6,128 nucleotides of DNA from Lentimicrobiaceae bacterium (GTDB lineage Bacteria; Bacteroidota; Bacteroidia; Bacteroidales; Lentimicrobiaceae), in NCBI GenBank assembly GCA_028697695.1, contig JAQVEI010000101.1, forward strand, positions 1,772 through 7,899, read 5' to 3'. Made by a program: the position numbers and the translations under genes. Shown here piece after piece: positions 1-5,853 of this stretch (position 1 is its first letter; each line of letters starts with the position of its first letter). The notes under the pieces were generated by a model that was not told where the DNA came from, searched no databases, and saw nothing but the letters and a program-made list of their open reading frames with translations.

Positions 1-1113
1 GCTTTGTCATCTGTTGCTGATTTTTTTGTCATTATGGCTTATGATTATTACTGGAATGGCAGCAGCCTGGCAGGCCCGGTTTCAGGCTTATGGCCCATGG
101 TGGCTACTTTCTCTTATGGGGTGTCGGCCTCGCTTACTTATTATCAAAGTCAGGGAGTGCCTGTGGATAAGCTTATTCTGGGACAGCCTTATTATGGCCG
201 TGAATGGCCGGTAAACGGTGATATATTGCCGGCATTAACTACCGGACAGGGTGTGGCTCTAACGTACAGGGTTATTCGCAACAACAACAGCGGATACTAC
301 AACCGGAGTAATTTAAAGTGGGACCCGTATAGCTTTAATCCTTATTTTAGTTACAATTCTGCGGGCTGGCGTCAATGCTTCTGTGATGATACCCGAAGCC
401 TGGAAGCAAAATATAATATGGTGAATCGACGTGGTATTGCCGGCATTGGTATTTGGGCATTAGGATACGATAATGGTTATGAAGATCTGTGGCAACTTAT
501 TGCTGATAAATTTACCGGTATAAATTCGGATGCATGTGCCGACAGTCTTTTAGATACCGGAGGTCCGTACCGGGGTTATGTTGCCAATCAATTGTACACA
601 GAAATAGTGAAAAGTATGCATGCCGGGCCTTTACAGCTTTCATTCCATCAACTTGATCTTGAACCCGGCTACGATTCACTGTGGATTTACGACGGAACAA
701 GTGAATCAGCACCTTTACTCTATGCCTTATCAGGCAATGTGGTACCTCCGCCAACTTCTACCACCACTGAAACTTTTATGCTCCGCTTCCTGTCGAAAAG
801 CGCGACTGATCGTCAGGGATATATATTATATTTTGCCTGCCCAACGGCCGGAATTTCAGATAAGTTAAGCCAAAATGATGAGGTGGTGTTGTTTCCCCAC
901 CCGGCATCAGAGGAAGTGTTTGTTAAATGGGATCACCTCATGCCTGTGCAGCAGGATATTCTTATTTATGATCTGCACGGCTCGCTACGAATTAAAGCAA
1001 AAGCCGATACTAATCCTTGCCGGATAGCATTGGACTGTCTTACTCCTGGATTTTATATTGTTCACCTCAAAGTTTCCGGGAAAGCAGTTGTTAAAAAATT
1101 GCTTGTCAATTAA
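1..1113 (+). CDS. Secreted GH18 chitinase-like hydrolase with CUB-like and T9SS sorting domains (5' partial)
   Basis: The reading frame is open at the left edge, so the true start is outside the window; 370 codons are visible (numbered from base 1). Residues 1-171 are the second half of a family 18 glycoside hydrolase barrel: MAYDYYW at 12-18 is the sixth-strand substrate-binding motif, KLILGQPYYGREW at 57-69 the next conserved strand, and GIGIWALGYDNG around 148-159 the last strand with its conserved Trp. The catalytic DxxDxDxE motif must lie upstream and cannot be checked. Residues about 179-280 resemble a CUB domain (YDSLWIYDG near 224-232). Residues about 293-370 form a type A C-terminal sorting domain (LFPHPASEEVFV, a GFYIVHL strand, final KKLLVN), implying type IX export and surface attachment or release. 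Likely substrate is chitin or a related glucosaminide such as peptidoglycan; this is inference. Ends in TAA. Confidence 0.9.
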   Translation, partial: ALSSVADFFVIMAYDYYWNGSSLAGPVSGLWPMVATFSYGVSASLTYYQSQGVPVDKLILGQPYYGREWPVNGDILPALTTGQGVALTYRVIRNNNSGYYNRSNLKWDPYSFNPYFSYNSAGWRQCFCDDTRSLEAKYNMVNRRGIAGIGIWALGYDNGYEDLWQLIADKFTGINSDACADSLLDTGGPYRGYVANQLYTEIVKSMHAGPLQLSFHQLDLEPGYDSLWIYDGTSESAPLLYALSGNVVPPPTSTTTETFMLRFLSKSATDRQGYILYFACPTAGISDKLSQNDEVVLFPHPASEEVFVKWDHLMPVQQDILIYDLHGSLRIKAKADTNPCRIALDCLTPGFYIVHLKVSGKAVVKKLLVN

Positions 1114-1121
1114 TGAGAGGT

Positions 1122-1159
1122 GCAGCGTTTGAAGCTGTTTAATCATTCATGAAATGATT
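1122..1159 (+). terminator. Weak hairpins just after the hydrolase gene
   Basis: Two small inverted repeats follow the stop codon. CAGC (1123-1126) pairs with GCTG (1134-1137) and is followed by TTT. AATCATT (1141-1147) pairs perfectly with AATGATT (1153-1159) across a 5-base loop. Neither has a long T-run, so intrinsic termination is only a possibility; they may simply be 3'-end structures. Confidence 0.3.
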
Positions 1160-1226
1160 CAAAACAATACCTGTAATCACTCTCCTTACTGTTTTAATCC
1201 TGCGAATAATAAGGATTCTTAAATAT

Positions 1227-1257
1227 TTTGAAAGATGCGGAATTAGAATTAATTTTG
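1227..1257 (+). promoter_or_regulatory. Bacteroidota-type promoter for the HTH/TPR-like gene
   Basis: TTTG at 1227-1230 is followed after 19 bases by TAATTTTG at 1250-1257. This matches the Bacteroidota primary-sigma consensus (TTTG, 19-21 bases, TAnnTTTG) at every defined position. Transcription would start near 1263, giving a leader of about 55 bases before the ATG at 1320. No operator-like palindrome overlaps it. Confidence 0.7.
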
Positions 1258-1319
1258 TGTCATGTCAAGCACAATTTAAAGTTCAGCTTTTTTAAATAAA
1301 GTAAAACCTTTTACTTGAA

Positions 1320-2504
1320 ATGGGCATGAAATCGACTTTATCTGTAAAGCCGGTATTGCTCAAAGCAATACAATCAAGGTTCGGCAGAAACTTAAGCTCT
1401 GCTGCTGAATGTGAAGAGTTATCCAACCACATTTATAAGAATATTAAAGTTCAAATCAGCGCACAGACACTACGCAGGTTTTTCGGATTTATTCAGGACA
1501 ATACAGAGCCATCATCAATCACCATTTCATATCTTGTACGATATTGCGGATTTAGCTCTTTGGACGAACTGTTGGCAAATGCCGCAAGGATTGAAAACAC
1601 AGAAGTAAACGAAGAAATGGTTTACTTTATTAAGGAATTCTATAACATTGAGTTGACTGCAGGTCTGGACTTTAATTATCAAAAGGCTTGTGGGAATATT
1701 GCCAGACAATTGGTGCAATTCCCTTCTCTTTTAAATTCGCTTGAAGGCTTTCTGAGTAGCAACAAAGTAGCTCAGATTTTCTTTTTCGAGCGTCATCCAT
1801 ATATTGACGGGTTGGGCGATGGATATTCCAAACTAATAAGGCTGTATGCCCAGGAAAAGAGGACGCCGGAAGCGCAGCTTTTTGCATATTGCTTGCTTCA
1901 CTTCGGAAGTATTTTAACTCAAAAATATGTTGAAGCATCTCTGTATATACAACAGATAAACCAGATTTCTGTTGATGCATCCATCCATCCTTTTGTTCAG
2001 GCCCGCAAAATAATGGCCAATCTACTGGATGCGAGCGTAAAAAAAGATAGTAGGCAGCTCGATGAGTGGACCGAAATTGCTTTAAAGGAAGAAAAAAAAC
2101 AAAAACGATATCCTGATACAGAAAACTATTTCCCCTTCTTCCAATTTATTCTTGCTGATGCTTTTAATCTCGTAGGAAAACATGATGAAGCTATGCAAAT
2201 GATCGTCCTGGCTCAAACTGATTATATAAGACATGCCGGTCCAATTGAAGATGGATACTATACAGCTTTGTCACTCATTCATGCAATAGCATTGTTTCAT
2301 TCAGGCAACAGACAATTGTGCAAAAATATTCTTAAGCAGATTAGTGAACAGGAATTATTATTCACCTCAAATAAATATTACCAAATCCAAAAATATTTAC
2401 TTGAGTTGAAATTAGCAAACCCTAAATCAAAAATTAAGATACAATCACTGAATAGGGCTGTAAATCAACTTATTCAGGAAACAGGGTTTACCTTTTTTCG
2501 TTAA
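1320..2504 (+). CDS. Protein with HTH-like N-terminus and helical TPR-like body, function unknown
   Basis: 394 residues; I do not recognise a named family. Residues about 10-86 look like a small DNA-binding unit: a helical segment, then SAQTLRRFFGF at 47-57 and PSSITISYLVRYCGF at 64-78. This 'S..TLRR..G ... PS..T...L..Y.GF' pattern recurs at the N-terminus of many uncharacterised Bacteroidota proteins. The remaining 300 residues are rich in amphipathic helices with no signal peptide or membrane segment; stretches around 185-215, 275-303 and 312-345 resemble TPR-like helix pairs. A cytoplasmic regulator that binds DNA through its N-terminus and a partner through its body is inference only. Start: ATG at 1320 suits the promoter; a second ATG at 1326 is equally possible because there is no clear Shine-Dalgarno site. 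It appears to be transcribed alone. Confidence 0.8.
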   Translation: MGMKSTLSVKPVLLKAIQSRFGRNLSSAAECEELSNHIYKNIKVQISAQTLRRFFGFIQDNTEPSSITISYLVRYCGFSSLDELLANAARIENTEVNEEMVYFIKEFYNIELTAGLDFNYQKACGNIARQLVQFPSLLNSLEGFLSSNKVAQIFFFERHPYIDGLGDGYSKLIRLYAQEKRTPEAQLFAYCLLHFGSILTQKYVEASLYIQQINQISVDASIHPFVQARKIMANLLDASVKKDSRQLDEWTEIALKEEKKQKRYPDTENYFPFFQFILADAFNLVGKHDEAMQMIVLAQTDYIRHAGPIEDGYYTALSLIHAIALFHSGNRQLCKNILKQISEQELLFTSNKYYQIQKYLLELKLANPKSKIKIQSLNRAVNQLIQETGFTFFR

Positions 2505-2857
2505 AGCATCCATAACATTTTACTTTCTCCCTCTCCTTAACCTGGATAGAAATGGATTTTTTTTCATAGTGCTTTCTTTCTTTTTTTGTAAGGAATAACA
2601 GTACCAGTAAAGCTTTAATCCGACATGCTTTTTTGTGGGTTGTTATACAGATTATGCGTTTCTGTAAAATTTTGTCAAATCTATTGATGACTGAACGATG
2701 AACATATCAATCGCTTATTCGGTAGAATTATTTTCCGGGTTTTTATTATCAACATCAAATCTCAAGGTAAAGCTTAACTGGATAAGCACTGTATAAATGT
2801 AGAAGCAATTTGTAATGTTTAAATAACCTGTTTAAAACAACACAAAATAAATAATTT
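2505..2857. other. 353-base intergenic region without a supported gene
   Basis: The stretch is AT-rich and stops interrupt all frames quickly; the longest ATG-started frame I followed on the + strand has 20 codons (near 2627-2689). Its first 85 bases are pyrimidine-rich. ATCCAT (2508-2513) can pair with ATGGAT (2552-2557), followed by a run of eight T (2557-2564), which could act as a weak terminator for the upstream gene although the loop is 38 bases. The lipoprotein gene needs a promoter here, but I find no full match: the closest -7 is AAATTTTG at 2667-2674, one base off, without a well-spaced TTTG. A near-repeat of GTAAAGCTT(T)AA occurs at 2607 and 2767, of unknown meaning. Confidence 0.5.
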
Positions 2858-3436
2858 ATGAAAAAGTATGTCAAAATTTTCTTCGCGTTGATTATTACGC
2901 TTTCTCTGCAGAGTTGCGCTACCCGTCTCGATTTCTGCGAATGTGTTGATTTGGAAAGTGCACTAATGGATCCTTATATGTTATCTCAAAAAGAACTTGA
3001 AGCCAAAGAGAAGGGTTGTAAGTGGATTAAAGAAGAGTTGTCTGAATGGGAATACCTCCAAAGGCTTGCTGAATGCTGGAAAGAAAATACTACCTCTCAG
3101 GCTGAAAATGATGAATATTCTGTTTATTACCCCGTAACATCTACAGGAGATTATGACAAATCGGAAGTGTCGTTTTACTATTATCCAAATGTAAATGGTC
3201 GGCCTTATGCTGAATTTCGGTTTACTGATGGCACCACCTTCAACCTCTTATCAAATTGTGAAGGGGAGTATAGCTGGTGTATCCGGACTAAGGAGAATTT
3301 GGAAATTGGAGCTCTGCAAATCGAATCAGACACAGAAGGAGAAGCGATATTTATTGATATTATTTTCAATGGAAATTCTTCGGGTTACTTACATTATCTC
3401 TCGAAGATGATAGGTACTTTTCGATTATTCTTATAA
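2858..3436 (+). CDS. Cysteine-rich lipoprotein of unknown function
   Basis: 192 residues. MKKYVKIFFALIITLSLQSC is a lipoprotein signal: two Lys near the start, a hydrophobic core at 7-17, and a lipobox LQSC with the lipidated Cys at 20. The next residues (ATRLDF) lack the acidic cluster linked to surface export in some Bacteroidota, so a periplasm-facing outer-membrane anchor is more likely. The mature part has six further Cys (27, 29, 54, 73, 134, 141), suggesting disulfides. Residues 43-75 are charged and helical, with GCKWIKEELSEWEYLQRLAEC at 53-73. Residues 87-192 look beta-rich (YYYPNVNGRPYAEFRF, then two Cys around 134-141). I do not recognise the family. The leader is A-rich rather than Shine-Dalgarno-like, as usual in this phylum. 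It is probably co-transcribed with the small membrane protein 10 bases downstream. Confidence 0.85.
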   Translation: MKKYVKIFFALIITLSLQSCATRLDFCECVDLESALMDPYMLSQKELEAKEKGCKWIKEELSEWEYLQRLAECWKENTTSQAENDEYSVYYPVTSTGDYDKSEVSFYYYPNVNGRPYAEFRFTDGTTFNLLSNCEGEYSWCIRTKENLEIGALQIESDTEGEAIFIDIIFNGNSSGYLHYLSKMIGTFRLFL

Positions 3437-3446
3437 AAAGCAGGTT

Positions 3447-3620
3447 ATGTGGATTCTTATCGTAATTGCCGTTGTATTTCTTGTCGGTCTGTTGGCCCGA
3501 GAAAAAGGGGATGGATTTCTTGATACCATGGGCGAAGGATGTTCCCTCTCTATGGGATGTATTGTATTGATAGTGGCTATTGTTATTATAGCCGCTGTTG
3601 TATATGCCATTGGTTCTTAA
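3447..3620 (+). CDS. 57-residue small membrane protein with two helices
   Basis: The frame starts MWILIVIAVVFLVGLLA and ends in TAA at 3618-3620. Residues 2-17 form a first membrane helix, 18-37 a short loop (REKGDGFLDTMGEGCSLSMG), and 38-56 a second helix of almost only Ile, Val, Ala and Leu. The pattern of two clean hydrophobic segments around a charged loop makes a chance reading frame unlikely. The loop holds Cys32, and Cys38 lies at its border. The gene begins 10 bases after the lipoprotein stop, with AGCAGG close upstream as a possible ribosome site, so the two are likely one operon. Function is unknown. A 96-codon frame on the opposite strand (3366-3656) lacks any such protein-like pattern. 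Confidence 0.7.
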   Translation: MWILIVIAVVFLVGLLAREKGDGFLDTMGEGCSLSMGCIVLIVAIVIIAAVVYAIGS

Positions 3621-3639
3621 ATCTTTGTTATAATGGCAC

Positions 3640-3649
3640 CCCTTCGGGG
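3640..3649 (+). repeat. UUCG-tetraloop hairpin after the small membrane gene
   Basis: CCC-TTCG-GGG forms a hairpin with the extra-stable C(UUCG)G tetraloop, 19 bases after the stop at 3620, and the direct repeat ATGGCA flanks it. With only three clean pairs and no T-run it is a weak terminator alone, but it may mark the 3' end of the lipoprotein operon transcript. Confidence 0.4.
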
Positions 3650-3684
3650 ATGGCATTGGACTAAGGGCAACACACTACATACAA

Positions 3685-3732
3685 AACCCCGAAGGAGTGA
3701 CAGTTAATCACTATGATAACCTCCTCGGGGTT
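3685..3732 (-). terminator. Long hairpin, probable terminator of the repressor/peptidase operon
   Basis: On the + strand AACCCCGAAGGAG (3685-3697) pairs with CTCCTCGGGGTT (3721-3732) with one bulged base. The interior folds further: GTTA (3703-3706) with TAAC (3717-3720) and TCA (3708-3710) with TGA (3714-3716), closing on a 3-base loop. About 19 pairs form in total. Read on the - strand, the hairpin lies 36 bases past the peptidase stop and is followed by TTTTGT, fitting intrinsic termination in that direction. On the + strand no T-run follows. It lies between convergent genes, where terminators are expected. Confidence 0.6.
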
Positions 3733-3768
3733 AGCGCTGGATTTATGATTCTTTTTCAGGGTGAGCGC

Positions 3769-5400
3769 TTACTTCGTTTCTTTATCTTTTTCAACCTGAA
3801 GGGTAAACTTCAAGGGCATATTAAACTGGACCCTGACAGGCTTTCCTCTACTCCTACCCGGTTCCCAGGGCGGCATTTCCGAGACGGCCTTTATGGCAAC
3901 CTCATCACATCCGCTGCCTATTCCCCTCAACACTTTTACATCTGAAATATTTCCATCCTTCTCAACCACGAAGCTTACATAAACTGTTCCCTCTACCTTG
4001 TCTTTTTGTGCTTGTTCGGGATAGATGATGGCTTTTTGCAGATACTCTATCCGCGCTTTATCGCCTCCCGTGAAACTGGGAACCATTTCCACCACAGTGT
4101 ATATGGCATTGTCATCATTTTGGTCCATTGTTGCACCTTTTGAAGCATCATCCGAAAAGCCGAAAGCAACAGTAAAAGGTAGTTTAAAAGCGGCAGGTTT
4201 GCCATTGCGGGAGCCTGGTTTCCAGTCTGGCATAATTGACAGCACTCTCAGCACTTCTTCATCGCAGCCGTAGCCCAATCCTTTTTGAATTTCAGGGTGG
4301 GTAACTTTGCCGTTTTCATCGATAGTAATGGTGTAATCCACATTGCCTTTTATGTTATTCTGACGTGCCTGATTGGGATAACGGAGATTTTCCCTAAAAA
4401 ATTGAATACGCGCTTCTTCTCCTCCCGGGAAAACAGGAAGCACTTCTCCATCATTTTGAGGCGTTAGGTTGAATGATGTAGCCTGGGCATTCAAAGGGTT
4501 TTGAATACTTTGTGAGAATACCTGGTCTTTTAGCTTTTCTCCGGGCTGAACCATCGCAGCGAACAATACCGCTGCTGTAACAAGTACAATACCTGACAGT
4601 AGGCGAGCCAGGCTAATCTTGCTGTCTTTGAGGTTATTTAACATGATAATTCGTTTTTTAAGGTGAGAACTGAATTGATTGGCAAGGTGATGGTGCTCCT
4701 GGAATCCGTTAAATGACCTAAGAAGCTTATGATAAAGGCCAATGTCTGTAAGTGAGGTGATGGCATCGGCATCGGCCTGGTATTCATGCACCTCTGATAA
4801 TAGCCGGTGGTTGATATGTGCAAACGGGCTGAACCAGATAAATACCCTAAACAGGTTGGAAATCAGCCTGTCGATGCTGTGCATGTGAGCCACATGACTG
4901 AATTCGTGGCGAAGCAATAAATCAAATGAAGGGTGATTCACGCTTACCGGTGAGAAAAATACCCATCGAAAAAATGAAAACGGCCCTAAGGCTTTATCGT
5001 CGAGATAAATTTTACCGTATATGGTTTGGCGACTCCTTGACTTCCGCAAACGATTTAGTATAGAAAAAAGTGAAAGCAGCATGCCCAAAGCCAATAATCC
5101 GGTAATTGTTGTGTAAATGAGCAAGTATAAATTCGGTGAAGAAAAAACCGTGGGAGAGGCGGTTGTGGTTGTCACGGTGTCCTGATTCATTTGAATGACA
5201 TACAAAGGTGCCGGGTTATCGGCATTGAAAATGGGCGGCGCGGACAGTAAGGGTATAAGTAGCGGAATAAATATGGCAGCAAGCAATATTGCCCGCATCA
5301 ACCTAAAGTTTCTGCCTGGCTTGATTGAAAAGCTGTAGAAGCCAACAAAAATTGCATTGAGCACGGCTACCTTAATCAGGTATAAAAGAAATGGCGTCAT
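3769..5400 (-). CDS. BlaR1-like M56 membrane peptidase with two tandem TonB C-terminal domains
   Basis: 543 residues. Likely membrane helices are at about 5-25, 34-53, 91-114 and 264-284, the four-helix plan of BlaR1/MecR1. The zinc peptidase motif HEFSH is at 165-169, in the predicted cytoplasmic loop between helices 3 and 4. HEYQAD at 205-210 supplies the probable third zinc ligand, Glu206. After helix 4, in the periplasm, come two TonB C-terminal domains: about 321-414 and 436-535. Each has a GG..AR..F/Y start, a YP.QA motif, a GCDE motif (378-381; 497-500) and a W-P-G..GKP motif (393-402; 512-521). They replace the penicillin-binding sensor of classical BlaR1, so the signal is unknown. 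By family knowledge it inactivates the co-encoded repressor after sensing. Its ATG overlaps the repressor TGA (ATGA), so translation is probably coupled. It ends in TAA. Confidence 0.92.
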   Translation of the reverse strand: MTPFLLYLIKVAVLNAIFVGFYSFSIKPGRNFRLMRAILLAAIFIPLLIPLLSAPPIFNADNPAPLYVIQMNQDTVTTTTASPTVFSSPNLYLLIYTTITGLLALGMLLSLFSILNRLRKSRSRQTIYGKIYLDDKALGPFSFFRWVFFSPVSVNHPSFDLLLRHEFSHVAHMHSIDRLISNLFRVFIWFSPFAHINHRLLSEVHEYQADADAITSLTDIGLYHKLLRSFNGFQEHHHLANQFSSHLKKRIIMLNNLKDSKISLARLLSGIVLVTAAVLFAAMVQPGEKLKDQVFSQSIQNPLNAQATSFNLTPQNDGEVLPVFPGGEEARIQFFRENLRYPNQARQNNIKGNVDYTITIDENGKVTHPEIQKGLGYGCDEEVLRVLSIMPDWKPGSRNGKPAAFKLPFTVAFGFSDDASKGATMDQNDDNAIYTVVEMVPSFTGGDKARIEYLQKAIIYPEQAQKDKVEGTVYVSFVVEKDGNISDVKVLRGIGSGCDEVAIKAVSEMPPWEPGRSRGKPVRVQFNMPLKFTLQVEKDKETK

Positions 5401-5777
5401 GATTTTTTCTTTTTTTCCTCGATCTGTTGTTCCATCAATAACCTGATTTCCTCCATCTCATTGATGGTCAAGTTGTTTTCACGCGCAAAAAAGGAAACCA
5501 TCTTTTTGTATGAATTGTTGAAGTATCCATCGAGCATTTGCTTCATGGTGAAACGGATATAATCTTTTCTGCTAATCAATGGGTAATAGCGATGGGCCTT
5601 GCCAAAGCTTTCATGACCTACTATCCCTTTCTTTTCCAGGATGCGTATGAAAGTTGAAACCGTATTGTATGCAGGTTTGGGTTCGGGAAAATATTCCAAA
5701 AAATCGTTTACATACCCCTTGCCGAGCCTCCAGAGAATTTGCATGATTTGCTCTTCTGCTTTTGTAAGTTCCTTCAT
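5397..5777 (-). CDS. BlaI/MecI-family transcriptional repressor
   Basis: 126 residues, the usual family length. Residues about 3-70 form the winged helix: LTKAEEQIMQILWRLGKG opens the domain, AYNTVSTFIRILEKKGIV (36-53) contains the recognition helix, and the wing follows (HESFGKAHRYYPL). Residues 75-118 are the helical dimerisation region. KKMVSFFARENNLT (91-104) aligns with the S. aureus segment cleaved between Asn101 and Phe102; here the corresponding bond would be Phe96-Phe97, which is inference. It is predicted to bind its own promoter as a dimer and to be released by the partner peptidase, whose gene overlaps its end by 4 bases. The start is well set: GAGGA lies 7 bases upstream, an unusually good Shine-Dalgarno site for this phylum, just downstream of the operator array. 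The Lys-rich tail is encoded by two A-runs. No beta-lactamase gene is visible nearby, so the name blaI would overstate its role. Confidence 0.92.
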   Translation of the reverse strand: MKELTKAEEQIMQILWRLGKGYVNDFLEYFPEPKPAYNTVSTFIRILEKKGIVGHESFGKAHRYYPLISRKDYIRFTMKQMLDGYFNNSYKKMVSFFARENNLTINEMEEIRLLMEQQIEEKKKKS

Positions 5778-5784
5778 GGTTGTG

Positions 5785-5789
5785 TCCTC
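5785..5789 (-). promoter_or_regulatory. Shine-Dalgarno site of the repressor gene
   Basis: GAGGA on the - strand, separated from the ATG by 7 bases. It is notable because the other genes here start without a clear site, and it supports the chosen start. Confidence 0.55.
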
Positions 5790-5795
5790 AGTTAG

Positions 5796-5813
5796 TAACT
5801 AACGTTTTAGTTA
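5796..5813 (-). promoter_or_regulatory. Operator-like palindrome in the repressor leader
   Basis: TAACTAA-cgtt-TTAGTTA is a perfect 7-base inverted repeat with a 4-base spacer. It overlaps another palindrome, GTTAGT-a-ACTAAC, at 5791-5803. It would lie at about +3 to +20 of the transcript. It shares AACTAA-N4-TTAGTT with the site at 5831-5846, centre to centre 34 bp, about three helical turns. A BlaI-type binding site is the likely meaning. Confidence 0.6.
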
Positions 5814-5818
5814 TATAA

Positions 5819-5830
5819 GTACAAATGTAC
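5819..5830 (-). promoter_or_regulatory. TACAnnTGTA operator overlapping the -7 element
   Basis: GTACA-AA-TGTAC is a 5-base inverted repeat containing an exact TACAnnTGTA, the box known for CopY and close to BlaI/MecI operators, all in one repressor superfamily. Eight of its bases are the -7 element itself, so a bound repressor would block RNA polymerase. Confidence 0.6.
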
Positions 5831-5853
5831 AACTAATAAATTAGTTTGTCAAG
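5822..5853 (-). promoter_or_regulatory. Promoter of the repressor/peptidase operon
   Basis: On the - strand CTTG (5853-5850, part of TTGACA) is followed after 20 bases by TACATTTG (5829-5822), a perfect TAnnTTTG -7 element. The -33 differs from TTTG at one base. TTGACA with a 17-base gap would also look like a -35 box. The start would be near 5815, giving a leader of roughly 38 bases. All three palindromes overlap or flank it. Confidence 0.7.
5831..5846 (-). promoter_or_regulatory. Operator-like palindrome in the promoter spacer
   Basis: AACTAAT-aa-ATTAGTT is a perfect 7-base inverted repeat lying between the -33 and -7 elements and abutting the TACAnnTGTA box. It has the same AACTAA-N4-TTAGTT core as the leader site, the best sign that both are bound by the same repressor. 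Confidence 0.6.

Noticed and set aside
1672..1980. 102-codon frame on the - strand
   Set aside because: It is fully inside the 394-residue gene, with no protein-like domain pattern and no promoter.
2661..2674. Possible promoter AAATTTTG for the lipoprotein operon
   Set aside because: It misses the TA of the -7 consensus, has no TTTG at 19-21 bases upstream, and would give a leader of about 180 bases.
2680..2712. ATTGAT / ATCAAT inverted repeat
   Set aside because: Only six AT-rich pairs across a long loop; expected by chance in such DNA.
3366..3656. 96-codon frame on the - strand
   Set aside because: It lies opposite the lipoprotein end and the small membrane gene, whose + strand reading has clear membrane helices; its composition (Asn, Tyr, His, Ser rich) looks like antisense of hydrophobic codons.
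3697..3945. 82-codon + strand frame
   Set aside because: It starts inside the terminator hairpin and runs antisense to the TonB domain of the peptidase, with low-complexity, shadow-like content.
4025..4273. 82-codon + strand frame
   Set aside because: It is antisense to the conserved TonB domains, which clearly are the real coding sequence.
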